Shown here: positions 1 through 10,574 of the stretch, in pieces
How the letters are laid out: every line of letters starts with the position of its first letter
Numbering within the stretch: position 1 is the first letter of the stretch
Origin: Pomphorhynchus laevis
Taxonomy: Eukaryota > Acanthocephala > Palaeacanthocephala > Echinorhynchida > Pomphorhynchidae
Assembly (NCBI GenBank): GCA_012934845.2
Contig: WNNJ02003440.1
Location: 434,001 to 498,000 of the forward strand
Reading direction: 5' to 3'
DNA: 64,000 nt
The notes under the pieces: generated by a model
What the model saw: the letters and a program-made list of their open reading frames with translations, nothing else
Told to the model about the DNA's origin: nothing
The model's database searches: none
Program-made: the position numbers and the translations under genes

Positions 1-625
1 GTGGATTAAGAAATTTTCAGCAAAAATAGCGACTTTGACAAGAACGGACTTGACGTTTCCATTGGATAGACTCGCTCGTACGGCAATGTCTACTCCATTT
101 CGTGCTGTCTCTGTACATTTGTAGTACAGTTTGTACCCGTCTCTAATTTCCTTGGATTTTCCTCCCTTCCATTTGGTCTCTTGAATTGCACAGATGTCAA
201 TCTTTCTCCTCTTTAGGTCAGCTGCAATCTCTCGAGATTTACCTGTACCGATTCTTAAGTTGAGCGTCGCCACTCTTATATATGTTTTGACAAGTTTACT
301 TGCGTTCGGACGGCGTCCTTCCGTCAGGCACCATCACATTTGTCGAACAGACCGGGGCTTGTCTGAACGCACATCCTCGTGAATTTTTCAAAGAGGGCGG
401 ATGGCAGCTCTTGAAAGCGTCGTTCACAGATAACGCCTTAGTATTGGCGAGGTCATTTTGGTTGTACTTTATCATGGTTGATGGTTGCGACAATTTTTGT
501 CCTGTGGCTGCCGCATGCCTGTCGTCTGCGTTTGTTTCACGCTCCCAGAATGGAAGCGCTATCCAGTGGCCCCGCGAGGAGGAACAGACAGCACCACCAG
601 ATGTGTTAAACTGTGGCATTATTTA
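1..625 (-). mobile_element. RTE-clade LINE fragment, start of the APE endonuclease
   Basis: On the minus strand, positions about 280 to 1 read as the start of an apurinic-like endonuclease. Visible motifs are VATLNLRIGTGKSREIAADL, then IDICAIQETKWKGG, then GYKLYYKCTETARNGVDIA. This is the signature of RTE-clade LINE ORF2, also found in the CFDP2-like protein family. Upstream, 619-296 is open on the minus strand (about 107 codons) and may be the element's 5' region, but I recognise no domain in it. The glycine expected in the RNGVGIA-type motif is aspartate here, which hints at decay. The element runs off the window at position 1, so the rest of ORF2 is not visible. The clade is fairly sure; the upstream boundary is a guess. 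Confidence 0.8.
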
Positions 626-850
626 ATTGAATATTCGATGGAAGGCTACAACTAATTAAAAAGGCCATGAAGTAAAGAGATTTGAATAATTTTATAATAC
701 ATTATTAATACCGTTTTTTATTTTTTAATTATGATGTTATTTAATTACATAAGCCCATTTATTTAATTTGTAAAATTGGATATATTTATTTCCGATTTTT
801 TCCAATTTACTGTTGTGTTCTATTAAATTTTTGATCAAAATCGAATATAT

Positions 851-1763
851 CACACACCTATTCTTTTATTCCGCTCTTATACTAAATGTTCAACGGACAG
901 TAAACCGTAAGCTGTCTTTTTACTATTGTGAATATTGCTTACACGAGCCGCTATTCTTCATTGGTCGGTTTGGTATTATCCTCGTGTGGTTATTTCAATC
1001 CAATCAACATCACTGTACAATACGATCACTACAATCAGCGTGGGTGAACCTCATCAGCAGTGAGACAAAGCCTACATTTCGTGTTTCGGTCCTGTTAGTG
1101 TTTCTGCTGAACTCCTTGTCGCCGAAATGCTGGTTTATATTTGGATTATATACCAAATTATACAATTAATGTGTTGTATATTTGGTGTGGGCGGTAGCTA
1201 ATATTCGCAATTCGAATCCACCACACGCCGATTTTTTATTCCGTTCTTATACGAAATGTTCACTGGACAGTAAACCGTAAGCTGTCTTTTACTACTGTGA
1301 ATATTGCATACGCGAGCCATTATTCTTAACTGGTCGGTTTGATATTATCCTCGTGTGGTTGTTTGAATCCTATCAGCATCACTGTACACTACAATCAGCG
1401 TGGGTGGACCTCATCAGCAGTGAGCCCACGCCTACATTTCGTGTTTCGCTTTTGTTACTGCTTCTGCTGAACTCCTTGTTGCCGAAATGCTGGTTTATAT
1501 TTGGATTATATACCAAATTATACAATTTATGTGTTCTATAATTGGTGTGTGTGTTAGTGTTTCTGCTGAACTCCTTGTCGCCGAAATGCTGGTTTATATT
1601 TGGCTTATATACCAAATTATACAATTTATTTGTTCTATAATTGGTGTGGGTGTTAACCATTATTTGCAATTTGAATCCACCACACCCTATTCTTATTTTT
1701 TTCGTTCCTGTACGAATTGTTAATGGGACAATAAACCGTAAGTTACCTTTTTGCTATTGTGAA
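851..1763 (+). repeat. Tandem repeat, about 2.2 copies of a ~370-bp unit
   Basis: Copies start at about 851, 1223 and 1681, each opening with CACACC/G...TTATTCCG, followed by the shared stretch containing AAACCGTAAGCTGTC. The first unit is 372 bp. The second is 458 bp because a ~99-bp piece (TCTGCTGAACTCCTTG through the TATACAATTTAT stretch) is itself duplicated at about 1463 and 1562. The third copy breaks off near 1763. Short open frames in it differ between copies and are not conserved, so I do not call genes. The source of the unit is unknown. Confidence 0.8.
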
Positions 1764-2479
1764 ATTTATTTTTATAAATAGTGGTTGCTAAACGAAGAAC
1801 CACTCATTGCTGATTAAATACAGAAGTAAATGATATTCACAGGAACTCGGATACTATTTTAACCATCTGCTTTCTTTGCTTTCCTTACTCATTGTGATCC
1901 AGCTAAACGAGAAATCATTCATTGCTGATGTGCAATATAATAATTAGTAGTAAAATTTATTTTTTATTTCAAATTTTTTGAAATCAACTCAAGTAAACAT
2001 TCCAAATTCCAAACCCTTAAGTAAGATCGATACAGCTTTCATTTCTCAGCTGAAAACTTTAAGACAACATTCAGTAGTAACACTTTATAAGATGCAAAAT
2101 AAAAATAGCAACGATTGCTGACGACTACAAAATTTAGAGAAAAATATGATCTCACAAATTCATATTTTTAGATTTACGTGTTTTTTAATTTGATAGAAAT
2201 AGTTCCTTTCAAAGGAATTTAAACACCATGAAAATATAAAGCTTTTAAAGATCAGCTGAGTAAATATGCGCAACGGAAAACATTAGCGCTTATTGCATTT
2301 AAAATTGTAACGGAGGAGGACATTTAAGTATTAAACGAGTTAATTACAAATATGCAATTAGAAATATCAAAGTCAGTTCTGCACGTTTCTATTTATAAAT
2401 TTTGGGTTGTAGTTTTGAAATGAAAATTACCTACGAACCTTAATTTAGAAAATTAAGATTACAATTCAATTTTACAAAA
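1764..2479. other. AT-rich stretch, no gene seen
   Basis: I found no open frame of note, no terminal repeat and no clear similarity to the other elements of the window. The interval 626-850 is likewise AT-rich and empty. Confidence 0.5.
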
Positions 2480-3023
2480 TATTACAATTTGACAAAAGTG
2501 ACATTAAAATATCTCGCAAAAAATCCATTTAAAAAATGTAATCAAAAAGATTGCATAAATAGAGATAAAGATAATATCAAAAATATCGATAAAAATCAAA
2601 TTTACACTTCGTTATTTAATAACTTAAATGATTACTTTAGTAAGCTGATTAATAGTGAAAGCTCGAATGTATCTAAGATAAACATTTGGAAAGATTATAT
2701 ATTTGATAAATAAAAAATAAAATGAAAATAACAAACAATTATAAAAGAAAAGATAAAATAAAAAATAATTAAAAAATAATAATAAATAACTTTTATTAAT
2801 AAAAAATAAATCTAAATTATAAAGATATGAAATATATGTTTCGATATTTTAGATAAAATATATTTGATAAATCTAAAAATAAAATGAAAATAACAAACAA
2901 TTATAAAAGGAAAGATCAAATTAATAAAGATATGTATAAAGAACTTACTAAATTAAAGGATAACTATATAATAACAACTATTGATAAAGCTAGTAATAAC
3001 TTTGTCTTCGTGTGCAAGAAGTA
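2480..3023 (+). mobile_element. Naiad-like PLE fragment, region just before the RT
   Basis: Two short open pieces (2489-2713 and 2884-3023) match the segment that precedes the RT in the longer PLE at 28849-36623. Shared motifs include NDYFSKLINS, ITNNYKR and ELTKLKDNYIITTIDKASNN followed by FVFVCKKY. A repeat-rich AT gap separates the pieces. The fragment ends at the TACTTTATA microhomology where LINE sequence begins. Several breaks; not functional. Confidence 0.75.
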
Positions 3024-3112
3024 CTTTATAGCAAAGTACTTTATAAAGATAGAGGCAACCCAGAACCAGCAAACTCCTATCGTTGAATTACACTTCTGAA
3101 TCATTGCTATAA
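3024..3112 (+). mobile_element. Short LINE stub duplicating 3355-3451
   Basis: This ~90-bp piece repeats, with a few substitutions, the start of the RT domain found again at 3355-3451 (AAAGTACTTTATAAAG...CTTCTGAATCATTGC). It is fused directly to PLE sequence at a shared TACTTTATA. It looks like a separate truncated copy or a template-switch product. Confidence 0.7.
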
Positions 3113-3199
3113 ATTTTTAAGTTATCTGATATGATTTGCTCTGCTGACAAGTTATTATTGACTAGAAATTATTTATTATTTATAATTATTTTTAATTAT

Positions 3200-4945
3200 A
3201 TTTTTCTTCGCAGCTTCTCGTAAAGCTGCGGGATCCGATCTTCTTTGTGTCGAGCAAATTAAACAATCTTTCTTCTGTCTTGCTCATTTTTGTACTTACT
3301 TCTTTAATTGTCTTTTATTATGTGCTCTATTTCCATGTGGTTGGAGAGATGGTATAGCAAAGTACTTTATAAAGGTAAAGACGACCCAGAATCAGAAAAC
3401 TCCTATCGTGGAATTACACTTCTGAATCATTGCTATAAATTTTTAACACACGTTATTGCTTCCAGATTAATTCAACATTGTCATGATTCTCTCCCAGAAG
3501 AGCAGTATGGCTTTCGACCTAATAGATCAACGACAGATGCAATAAACACTGTTAGACCATGTGTAATAGACGCAATTCAACAACATCGATCTATTTATGT
3601 TATTTTTATTGATTTCCAAAAAGCTTTCGATTCAGTTGATCGAAAACTTCTCTTAGAAAAGTTAGCGCGTAGTGTAGGTTTAGGCGGTCCTATTCTTTAT
3701 TGAATTCTATTTTGCAACCAAACGTTCTTCGCATTTTTGACGGCATAAAATATTCGAATGAGTTTCTTACCAATCGTGGTGTCCTTCAGGGCGACCCTCT
3801 TAATCCTTTGTTATTCAGTTTCTTCATTGCTGATCTTCCTAGCAGTCTAAGTCACAACCTTTTAGATATTTCATGTGCATTACATGCAGACGATCTTGCA
3901 ATTATTTACAAATCTATTTCTAATGTTCAAGTAGCTTTAAACTCGCTCTCAACGTTCTGTTTTACTAATCGTATTCGAGTGAACCGTGAAAAGTCTAAGG
4001 TAATTAAGTTCCGAAGAGGAGATCGACTAAGTCGATAGGACATTCTATGCTATCAAGACGCTCCGCTCGATTTTGAATCGAAGTATCTGTATCTCGGAAT
4101 GTTAATCACATCTGGATGGTCTTTTCTCAACATTTTGAACTTAAATGTGATAAAATTGTGAAGGCAACATCTGGACTGTCCGAACTAGGCAAATTATCTT
4201 TTGAGGCTGGGTTACGATATTTTTATATAATGCTGGTTCCAAGACTACAATATGGACTAGCTTGTATCTGTTTAGACTTGACTTCAGGAAACTTTTATTA
4301 GATAGATAAGTGCCTGTCAAGTTTTAAAAAGGTTGGCAGGCGTATTTCTAAAAAATTCATCCACGGCTGTTCAAGTTCTAGCAAGGCTGCCTCTTTTATC
4401 AGTTTCATTGCAGAAAGAGATTAATCTTCCTTTGACTGATGGTTTTCTTAAAAATCTAAATTACTTCTACGGCAAAGTACTTAAACTTGATCAGGATATC
4501 TATCAGACTCCTGTTTTTCTTCAAACAGCTTGGCGTAGCCCTCTCGCAAGTAAGCGCACTTTAATCTGGAGAGCTTCGCTTGACGGATGTCACTCCAAGT
4601 TCTGTAAAAAAGGAATAATCATACATGAACGATCATCAACTTGTGTATGCTGTTTTTGCAACACAGCATGCTCATCACTCTTACATGTATTTTCCTGTGC
4701 TCATTTGTATTGTTTATCTTTAAAAACAATAGATAGGCTGAAGTAGGGGTAGACTTTTAGGCTTATTTCGGCTGACGATGCGTACCTGTGTCACGTACAA
4801 TCAATTTAAGCCAATCAATGTAATTTTAAGCAGCTCAAGAAATAAGAAGAAAGACAACTGTTCTGACTTTATATTTGTTATCTTATAATTTTTTTATATG
4901 CCCAAGCCGAAAGGCGGAGTGGCTTTAATAAATCACTGCATAATC
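3200..4945 (+). mobile_element. LINE (clade unassigned), RT to 3' end, decayed
   Basis: Reading begins at about 3212 with KAAGSDLLCVEQIKQSF, the region just upstream of the RT in many LINEs. The RT follows in pieces: YKGKDDPESENSYRGITLL, EEQYGFRPNRSTTDA, FIDFQKAFDSVD (3308-3703), then GVLQGDPLNPLLFSFF and ALHADDLAII (3700-4038). Later pieces 4116-4301 and 4333-4746 carry the thumb and a C-terminal cysteine-rich knuckle (CVCC...HVFSC). At least three frame changes or stops separate them. The 3' UTR runs to about 4945 and ends in GGCTTTAATAAATCAC without a long poly-A. The RT itself is sure; the clade is not. Confidence 0.8.
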
Positions 4946-5033
4946 ATTTTTAATTATCTTATTATTTTTTATAAATTTTTTATTTAGCATTATTTTTAAT
5001 TTGTAAATTAAATTTATAAATTAATTTATAAAT

Positions 5034-5066
5034 AGTCTACGTTTTTAATTTATAAAAACGTAGACT
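5034..5066. repeat. Perfect inverted repeat, 13-bp arms
   Basis: Arms AGTCTACGTTTTT (5034-5046) and AAAAACGTAGACT (5054-5066) enclose a 7-bp loop. The arm contains ACGTAGACT, the terminal motif of the PLEs and of the 630-bp satellite, so this looks like two PLE ends joined in inverse orientation. The surrounding 4950-5330 is AT-rich and holds no gene. Confidence 0.8.
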
Positions 5067-5329
5067 CACTTACATGAACTGGCAAATATTATTTTGTAGA
5101 CAAATATTTAGTGGTCCTTTAACGCCGAGTCTTAAGTGGGTGAAGTCACGTTGTCACTTAATCGTCTTGCTATAATATAATAGCCGATTTTAATCAAAAA
5201 TTAATTAATTATAATTATTGTAATATAAAATACTCTAATCAGACAGTAATAATAACTCGAAAAAAATACAAACAATCATTTGTTTATAATAATTGTTTAT
5301 ATTGATTGTTTACATAGGAAACAATCAAT

Positions 5330-6330
5330 CATAGGAAAACTTATATATTAGATAAAATTGGAGAGAAAATGAAAATAACAAACAATTATAAAAGGAAATA
5401 TCAAATAAATAAAGATATGTATACAAAACTTACTAAATTAAAGCATAAATATATAATAACAATTATAAAAATATTGTAAGGTAATCGAAATAATACTGAA
5501 AATATTACTGAAAATACTGAAATACCGAAATAATACTGAAAATACCGAAATAATACTGAAAATACCGAAATAATACATCTATATTTAGACAAGTAAAAGG
5601 TGTTCCAATGGGTGGTAATAGTAGCCCAATTATAGCTGACTTGTTTTTAAGCTTTATAGAATATGAATTTGTTCATAACTGTGTAAAAACTAAATCTAAA
5701 CAATATAAATATATGAAATATGTTTCGATACATTTATGATATATGTGTATTTAACTCTAATAATTTTTATTCAATAAGCGAATAAAGTTATCAAAGTAGC
5801 CTCATTCTTAATAAATCCAATATGAATGATAAGTATATATCTAGATATAAGCATTAAATTAACATCAATTAAAACTACTTTTAATTTATATCGTATATAT
5901 GACATATTTAAATTTGCAAGAAATATATCCTGCACGAGCATTCATGCATAATGCTCGTGAATTAAATAATATAAAGTATGATACATTTAATAATAAAATT
6001 TTAAAAATTGCCATGATATTTAATGATATTAAATAATTTAATAGATACATATTTTAAAATAGGTTACTATAAAAATACTATCAAACAGAAAATAGTTAAA
6101 TATATAAATTAACACAATATTACTAAAAATAAATACGTCATCAACATGTATTTGACTCCACTGCTATGTCGTGTCGAGGAATACCGGCGGAAACTGATCA
6201 CATAGCAGTTCCTGTTTACAAAAACACAGGAACATAGCAGTTACTGTTTTAAAATAACATTATTTATTAGTCAATTTATAACATTTGAGTTATTTTAAAT
6301 TTGGACTTGATCAAATCGTAATTGAATAAA
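5330..6330 (+). mobile_element. Naiad-like PLE fragment, RT to terminal region, decayed
   Basis: 5341-5470 repeats the pre-RT segment (ITNNYKRKYQINKDMYTKL). After a microsatellite, 5580-5780 carries the RT segment FRQVKGVPMGGNSSPIIADL and a decayed catalytic region. 5880-6120 carries remains of the C-terminal tail. 6137-6250 holds the two conserved terminal hairpins described for the PLE at 36290-36410. The middle of the RT is missing and the frame is broken many times. Confidence 0.75.
5485..5576 (+). repeat. 20-bp tandem repeat inside a PLE fragment
   Basis: About four copies of ATACCGAAATAATACTGAAA, the first degenerate. The repeat replaces the N-terminal half of the RT in this PLE fragment. 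Confidence 0.85.
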
Positions 6331-6539
6331 GTTAAATAAATTTTAAAATCTATATACTAGCATTTTAATTGTTAGAAAAATAAATTAAAAGAGATGTGAT
6401 AATGTAATGTGATAATGATATTATAATAATGTAATATTAAAATTATTAATATAAATATATTATTATAAATCTAAATTATATAATAAATTTTCTTGATTAC
6501 AACATCTTACATTTGAGAGATTAATATACACAATTAATA

Positions 6540-6810
6540 TACACAAAACAGATGAACTACGATTGCTACGATTACTACGATTACAACGATTACAACTATA
6601 TTACTACGATTACAACCTAAAAAAAGTTTGAGAGATTAATATACACAGATCAAAAGATTCAGTTTTTGCAACGGAAATTGCTAATGATGGTATGAACGTT
6701 ACTTATTCTAATTCAAAAAAGGAGCTTGAATTAAAGTGATTACAGCTAATTACAATTGATTACAGCTAATTACAATTGACTCAGCTAATTACAATTGATT
6801 ACATCTAATA
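6540..6810 (+). repeat. Two short tandem arrays beside LINE copy 1
   Basis: 6550-6616 holds imperfect copies of TACGATTACAAC. 6736-6805 holds about three and a half copies of ATTACAGCTAATTACAATTG. They lie just 5' of the LINE. The stretch 6250-6540 is AT-rich and shows nothing else. Confidence 0.75.
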
Positions 6811-6829
6811 ACATATTGCCGTCGACAAC

Positions 6830-9800
6830 ATATTAACGTCGGAAACCCCTTGGCAAATGGAAGGGGCACAGCTTAATATTTGCCCGCATTGTAACAGGCC
6901 AATCGCACTTACAAAATTCGGAAATGTACGTTTTCACAAGAGTTTTGGGGTTCGGTGCCCAGGCACTAGCTGCGCTTAGATTGTTGATTACACATCCAAT
7001 ATTTCCTCCCATGTCAAACTTACAGCCGAACGTCAAACCTACAAAGGATCTGAAATGGCTTCAACCAACGACGTTGCCCACAATTTGAACGCATATAAAA
7101 CGCTTCACCGTATTTGGGCATCACCTACGCTGACAGTAAGACGAATCCCTTGGAGTTTACGAAATAAAGCAGCTCGCATTTTTACCAATCTTATTGAGGA
7201 GGCACTAGAACATAAATCGCCATATAGCTGGACTAGTCTTTTGGGGTTCGCAAAAGTGTGCCTATCAGCTCATTCAGGTGATCACCGAAATGTACGAAAA
7301 CATATAGAGAATGCACTAAAGTCAGCCGAAAACAGGCAGTTTGACACTTCCTTTCTCACGCATGTTTGTGCTCAACAAATGACCCGACATAAACACGACA
7401 AATCAAAGACAATGACAATCGAACTTGTGCGACAGGGAAACTACGGCAAGGCAATGACACGAATATCTTCGTCACGGCTGGCGCCAAATACAGAACAGAC
7501 ACACCGTAAGCTCACAGATTTGCACCCACCCGATAAAGGTATTATAACCTCAATCCCAACGGCAGAACACGGTATTGTCATCGATTCGGATACCGTTCTT
7601 GATTCAATTTTCTCATTCCCCTCTGCATCGTCACCAGGTTGTCTGGGTTTAAGAGCCGAACACCTACAAGACATGATCACAGCGGACCAGTCTGGAAAGC
7701 TTCTAAGCCGCCTGACACATCTGATAAATTATATGGCAGCCGGTGACCTTCCTGTAGATATATCTCGATATTTTGCGGGTGCAGATCTTATCGCTATAGA
7801 AAAACCAAATGGAGGTATACGCCCAATAGCGGCAGGAGAATTGTTACGGAGGGTGTGTGCAAAGTGTATTTGCACGAAGATGCGCGATAAGTTCACTCAA
7901 ATATTTCAACCACAACAGGTCGGTGTTGCGGTGGCAAATGGCGCAGATTTAATAATTCACCAGGTTCGACGATTGCACGAACAGATGCACACCTCGGAAA
8001 ATCGTAATGGGCGAAAGTGGATGTTTCGAACGCTTTTAATACAGTTGACAGGCAATGCTTTATTGACGCAGTCGACATTGAAGCACCTTCTATCGGACCG
8101 TGGATCAAATGGTGCTACTCGCAACCATCAAAATTACGATTTGGAGCAGCAAAAAGCCTTACATCGTCAGCAGGAGTACAACAAGGGGACTCTCTGGGCC
8201 CATTCCTTTTCGCACTGGCAATTCAACCGATTATTCGGAAAGTCGACTCGGTTACAGGTATCGGTTTTAACAAGTGGCATTTAGACGATTTAATAATTGG
8301 AGGTGAACCCAAGGCAGTTGCTATCACATTAAACATGATTGCAAATGAGCTGGAGAAAATCGGACTATCAATGAATTGGCGAAAAACCGAATTAATAGGC
8401 CACACAGAAGCAATTATCTCAACGCAGACAAAATGGACTCATTCTCCACATACTAAGTCTGACGGCAATTTTACTCTTTTGGGATGCCCAATTGGTTCGC
8501 AAGAGTTTGTAGAAGCATATCTCATAAATAGTTGCTTACCAAAACTAGTAAATGGCACATAGCTTGTCGCGTCGCTTCCGGACACTCATGTGGCTTACCT
8601 GCTATTGTGCCACTGTGCTTCCGCTCAACGAATAGCATTCCTAATGAGGAATGTAGATCCAGCAAACACCGAACTTTTCTGTAAGCAGTTTGATAATGCT
8701 GTGATACGGGCGATGGAAATCATCGCTTCAATACAACTGTCAGCGCGAACACGATCTCAAGTTGAGCTCCCACTAAAAATGGGCGGTCTGGGCCTTAGGA
8801 GTACAAACAAACACAGAGCGGCAGCCTTTGCAGCAAGCGTCAGCACAGTGGCCGCGTTTGTGAACCAGGATCCAAATACATTTCCGGGCTTTGTAAACGC
8901 GAATGAAATACTTGCGCTACACGGAGCAGAAGTGGAACAGCAGGCTTCATCCACAAGACAACATCAAATATCGTTCAAAATCGACTCAGAGAAGCGGAAA
9001 AATCTATTAGACACATGAGATGATCGGACAATGGCCAGATTAATAGCGGTATCACAGCCACATGCGAACGCATGGTTACAATGCGCCCCAAATCGAAGTC
9101 TCGGCCTAGCTCTTACCGACCAAGAATTTACAATTCTTATAAGAATGTGGTTAGGCCTGCAAATTGCTCCAAGTGACTACCGTTGTAGTCGATGTTTTCG
9201 AAACGCAGATGCTGAGGGCTTCCATGCACTAACTTGCAACTACGGTGGTTTTCCAGGAATGCGTCATAATGGAATTCGTGACGTCATTCTCCAGGCGGCA
9301 CAATCAGCAGGAATGCATGTGGGTTGCGAGGTTCGCAACCTTGTCCAAAATCTTCAAGAACGGCCAGCCGATATCCTGATCTACGGGGATCCTTCAGATG
9401 CTATAGACTTCGCGGTAGCACATCCACTACAGAAATCTTTTCTTCGCCAGTCAGCTTATGTGCCTGGTTACGCAGCTGCGCAGTACGCATCATCGGTCAA
9501 AGATAGAAAGTACCGTGCTAAAATGATTGAGGCGGGATATAACTTCATACCTGCAGTCTTGGAGTGTTACGGCGGCTGGAATATGGAAGGGGAGAAAATC
9601 ATCAGACGAATCGCCCGATACTTAGCAATTCGATCATCTATACCATACAGCATCGCATCTGCACGGCTCTTTCAACGAATATCAATAGCACTCATGAGAG
9701 GAAATTCAAAAGCTATATTATCTAGCATTGATATGTTAAACCGACCGTATTACGAGATCACTAACCCCATAATGGAGAATCCCACACGAAGAATGAACCC

Positions 9801-10566
9801 CTTCCATGCACTTGATCTGGCAGTTGACTCTGTTCCATCGTCAATTGATCAGTCTGCTCCTGAATACATTGAATTTAAAAATACAAATGAAGTAATTGTC
9901 ACGCTAGCTAATATACCAGGATCCAGTGTCGATACGTCAGTTTTTACAGGAACTCATAAATTGTGTTCCAACATAGATTGTGTACTTATAGAAGAAAACG
10001 GAAAATTCACACTAAAAGTATTGAGCTCTGCAATCACAGTAAAGCCCCAAAGTCTTTCAAGCAAAATTAAGCCACATTTTGACACCTTTCTGCAACAATG
10101 TGACAATTCATCAAATAATAACGACGCTGATGATCCTGAATCTTTACCTATAAACTCACAGCCAGAAACCGAAATTAGTAAACAGACCGTCGGTTATATG
10201 ACACATGACGTACATACATTATCTGATTCTGAATTAACTGACAGTTTATCGAACGCAAATAGTGATAATCATGAATCGGACGGAAGTTTTAATTATGAAA
10301 CAGAATTATTAACTGACTTTTGTGAAACAGATCAAATAATCACGCCCACTATAAACAAACAGATGATACCGGAAAAAGGCCGGCTAGTTGTCAGTGGATC
10401 GGTTGATTCAGATATTCTAGATGCTCATGCGCTATCTGAAACTAGTGATAACGAAGAGGAGGAAGTCTAACGCTATCGATTATGGACATTATACGAAGAG
10501 GTTAACTATTTCCACACTTTTTTGCAATATATTATAATTATAATCTTATAATGTCTCTGTTTTATC
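6830..10566 (+). mobile_element. Restriction-endonuclease LINE, copy 1
   Basis: A single long ORF decayed by a few breaks runs 6857-10470, with a short 3' UTR interrupted at 10567-10574 by the hAT insertion. Order of parts: N-terminal zinc finger, RT, CCHC knuckle, PD..D nuclease, long acidic tail. A LINE with one ORF, zinc finger in front and restriction-like endonuclease behind is the R2/R4/NeSL/HERO-type plan; I cannot name the clade. The 5' end is not defined by a visible target duplication. Copy 2 at 31159-35904 has the same plan with about half the residues identical, so two lineages of one family are present. Confidence 0.85.
6857..10470 (+). pseudogene. LINE ORF: zinc finger, RT, restriction-like nuclease
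   Basis: From ATG 6857: CPHC...HKSFGVRC finger (about residues 9-40), an in-frame TAG at 6977-6979, then the open run from 7055. RT motifs follow: KPNGGIRPIAAGELLRR near 7804, a one-base frame change near 8010-8020, VDVSNAFNTVD, SSAGVQQGDSLGP near 8170, and HLDDLIIGG near 8278 as the catalytic box. In-frame stops TAG (8560) and TGA (9016) interrupt the thumb. From 9031 the run is open: YRCSRC...FHALTC knuckle, RPADIL with D and AIDFAV with D as nuclease residues, KDRKYRAK, GGWNMEGEKIIRRIA. The last ~220 residues are rich in Ser, Asn, Asp and Glu and end in EEEEV; I recognise no domain there. Four breaks make it inactive. Confidence 0.85.
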
Positions 10567-10574
10567 AATTAATG

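Noticed and set aside
6857-10470. A variant genetic code, from in-frame TAG/TGA/TAA in LINE ORFs
   Set aside because: All three stops occur inside decayed elements at positions where relatives have different residues, and frame changes are present as well; ordinary decay explains it.
9031-10470. A free-standing host nuclease gene
   Set aside because: It is the in-frame continuation of the LINE ORF after a TGA and aligns with the nuclease end of copy 2.
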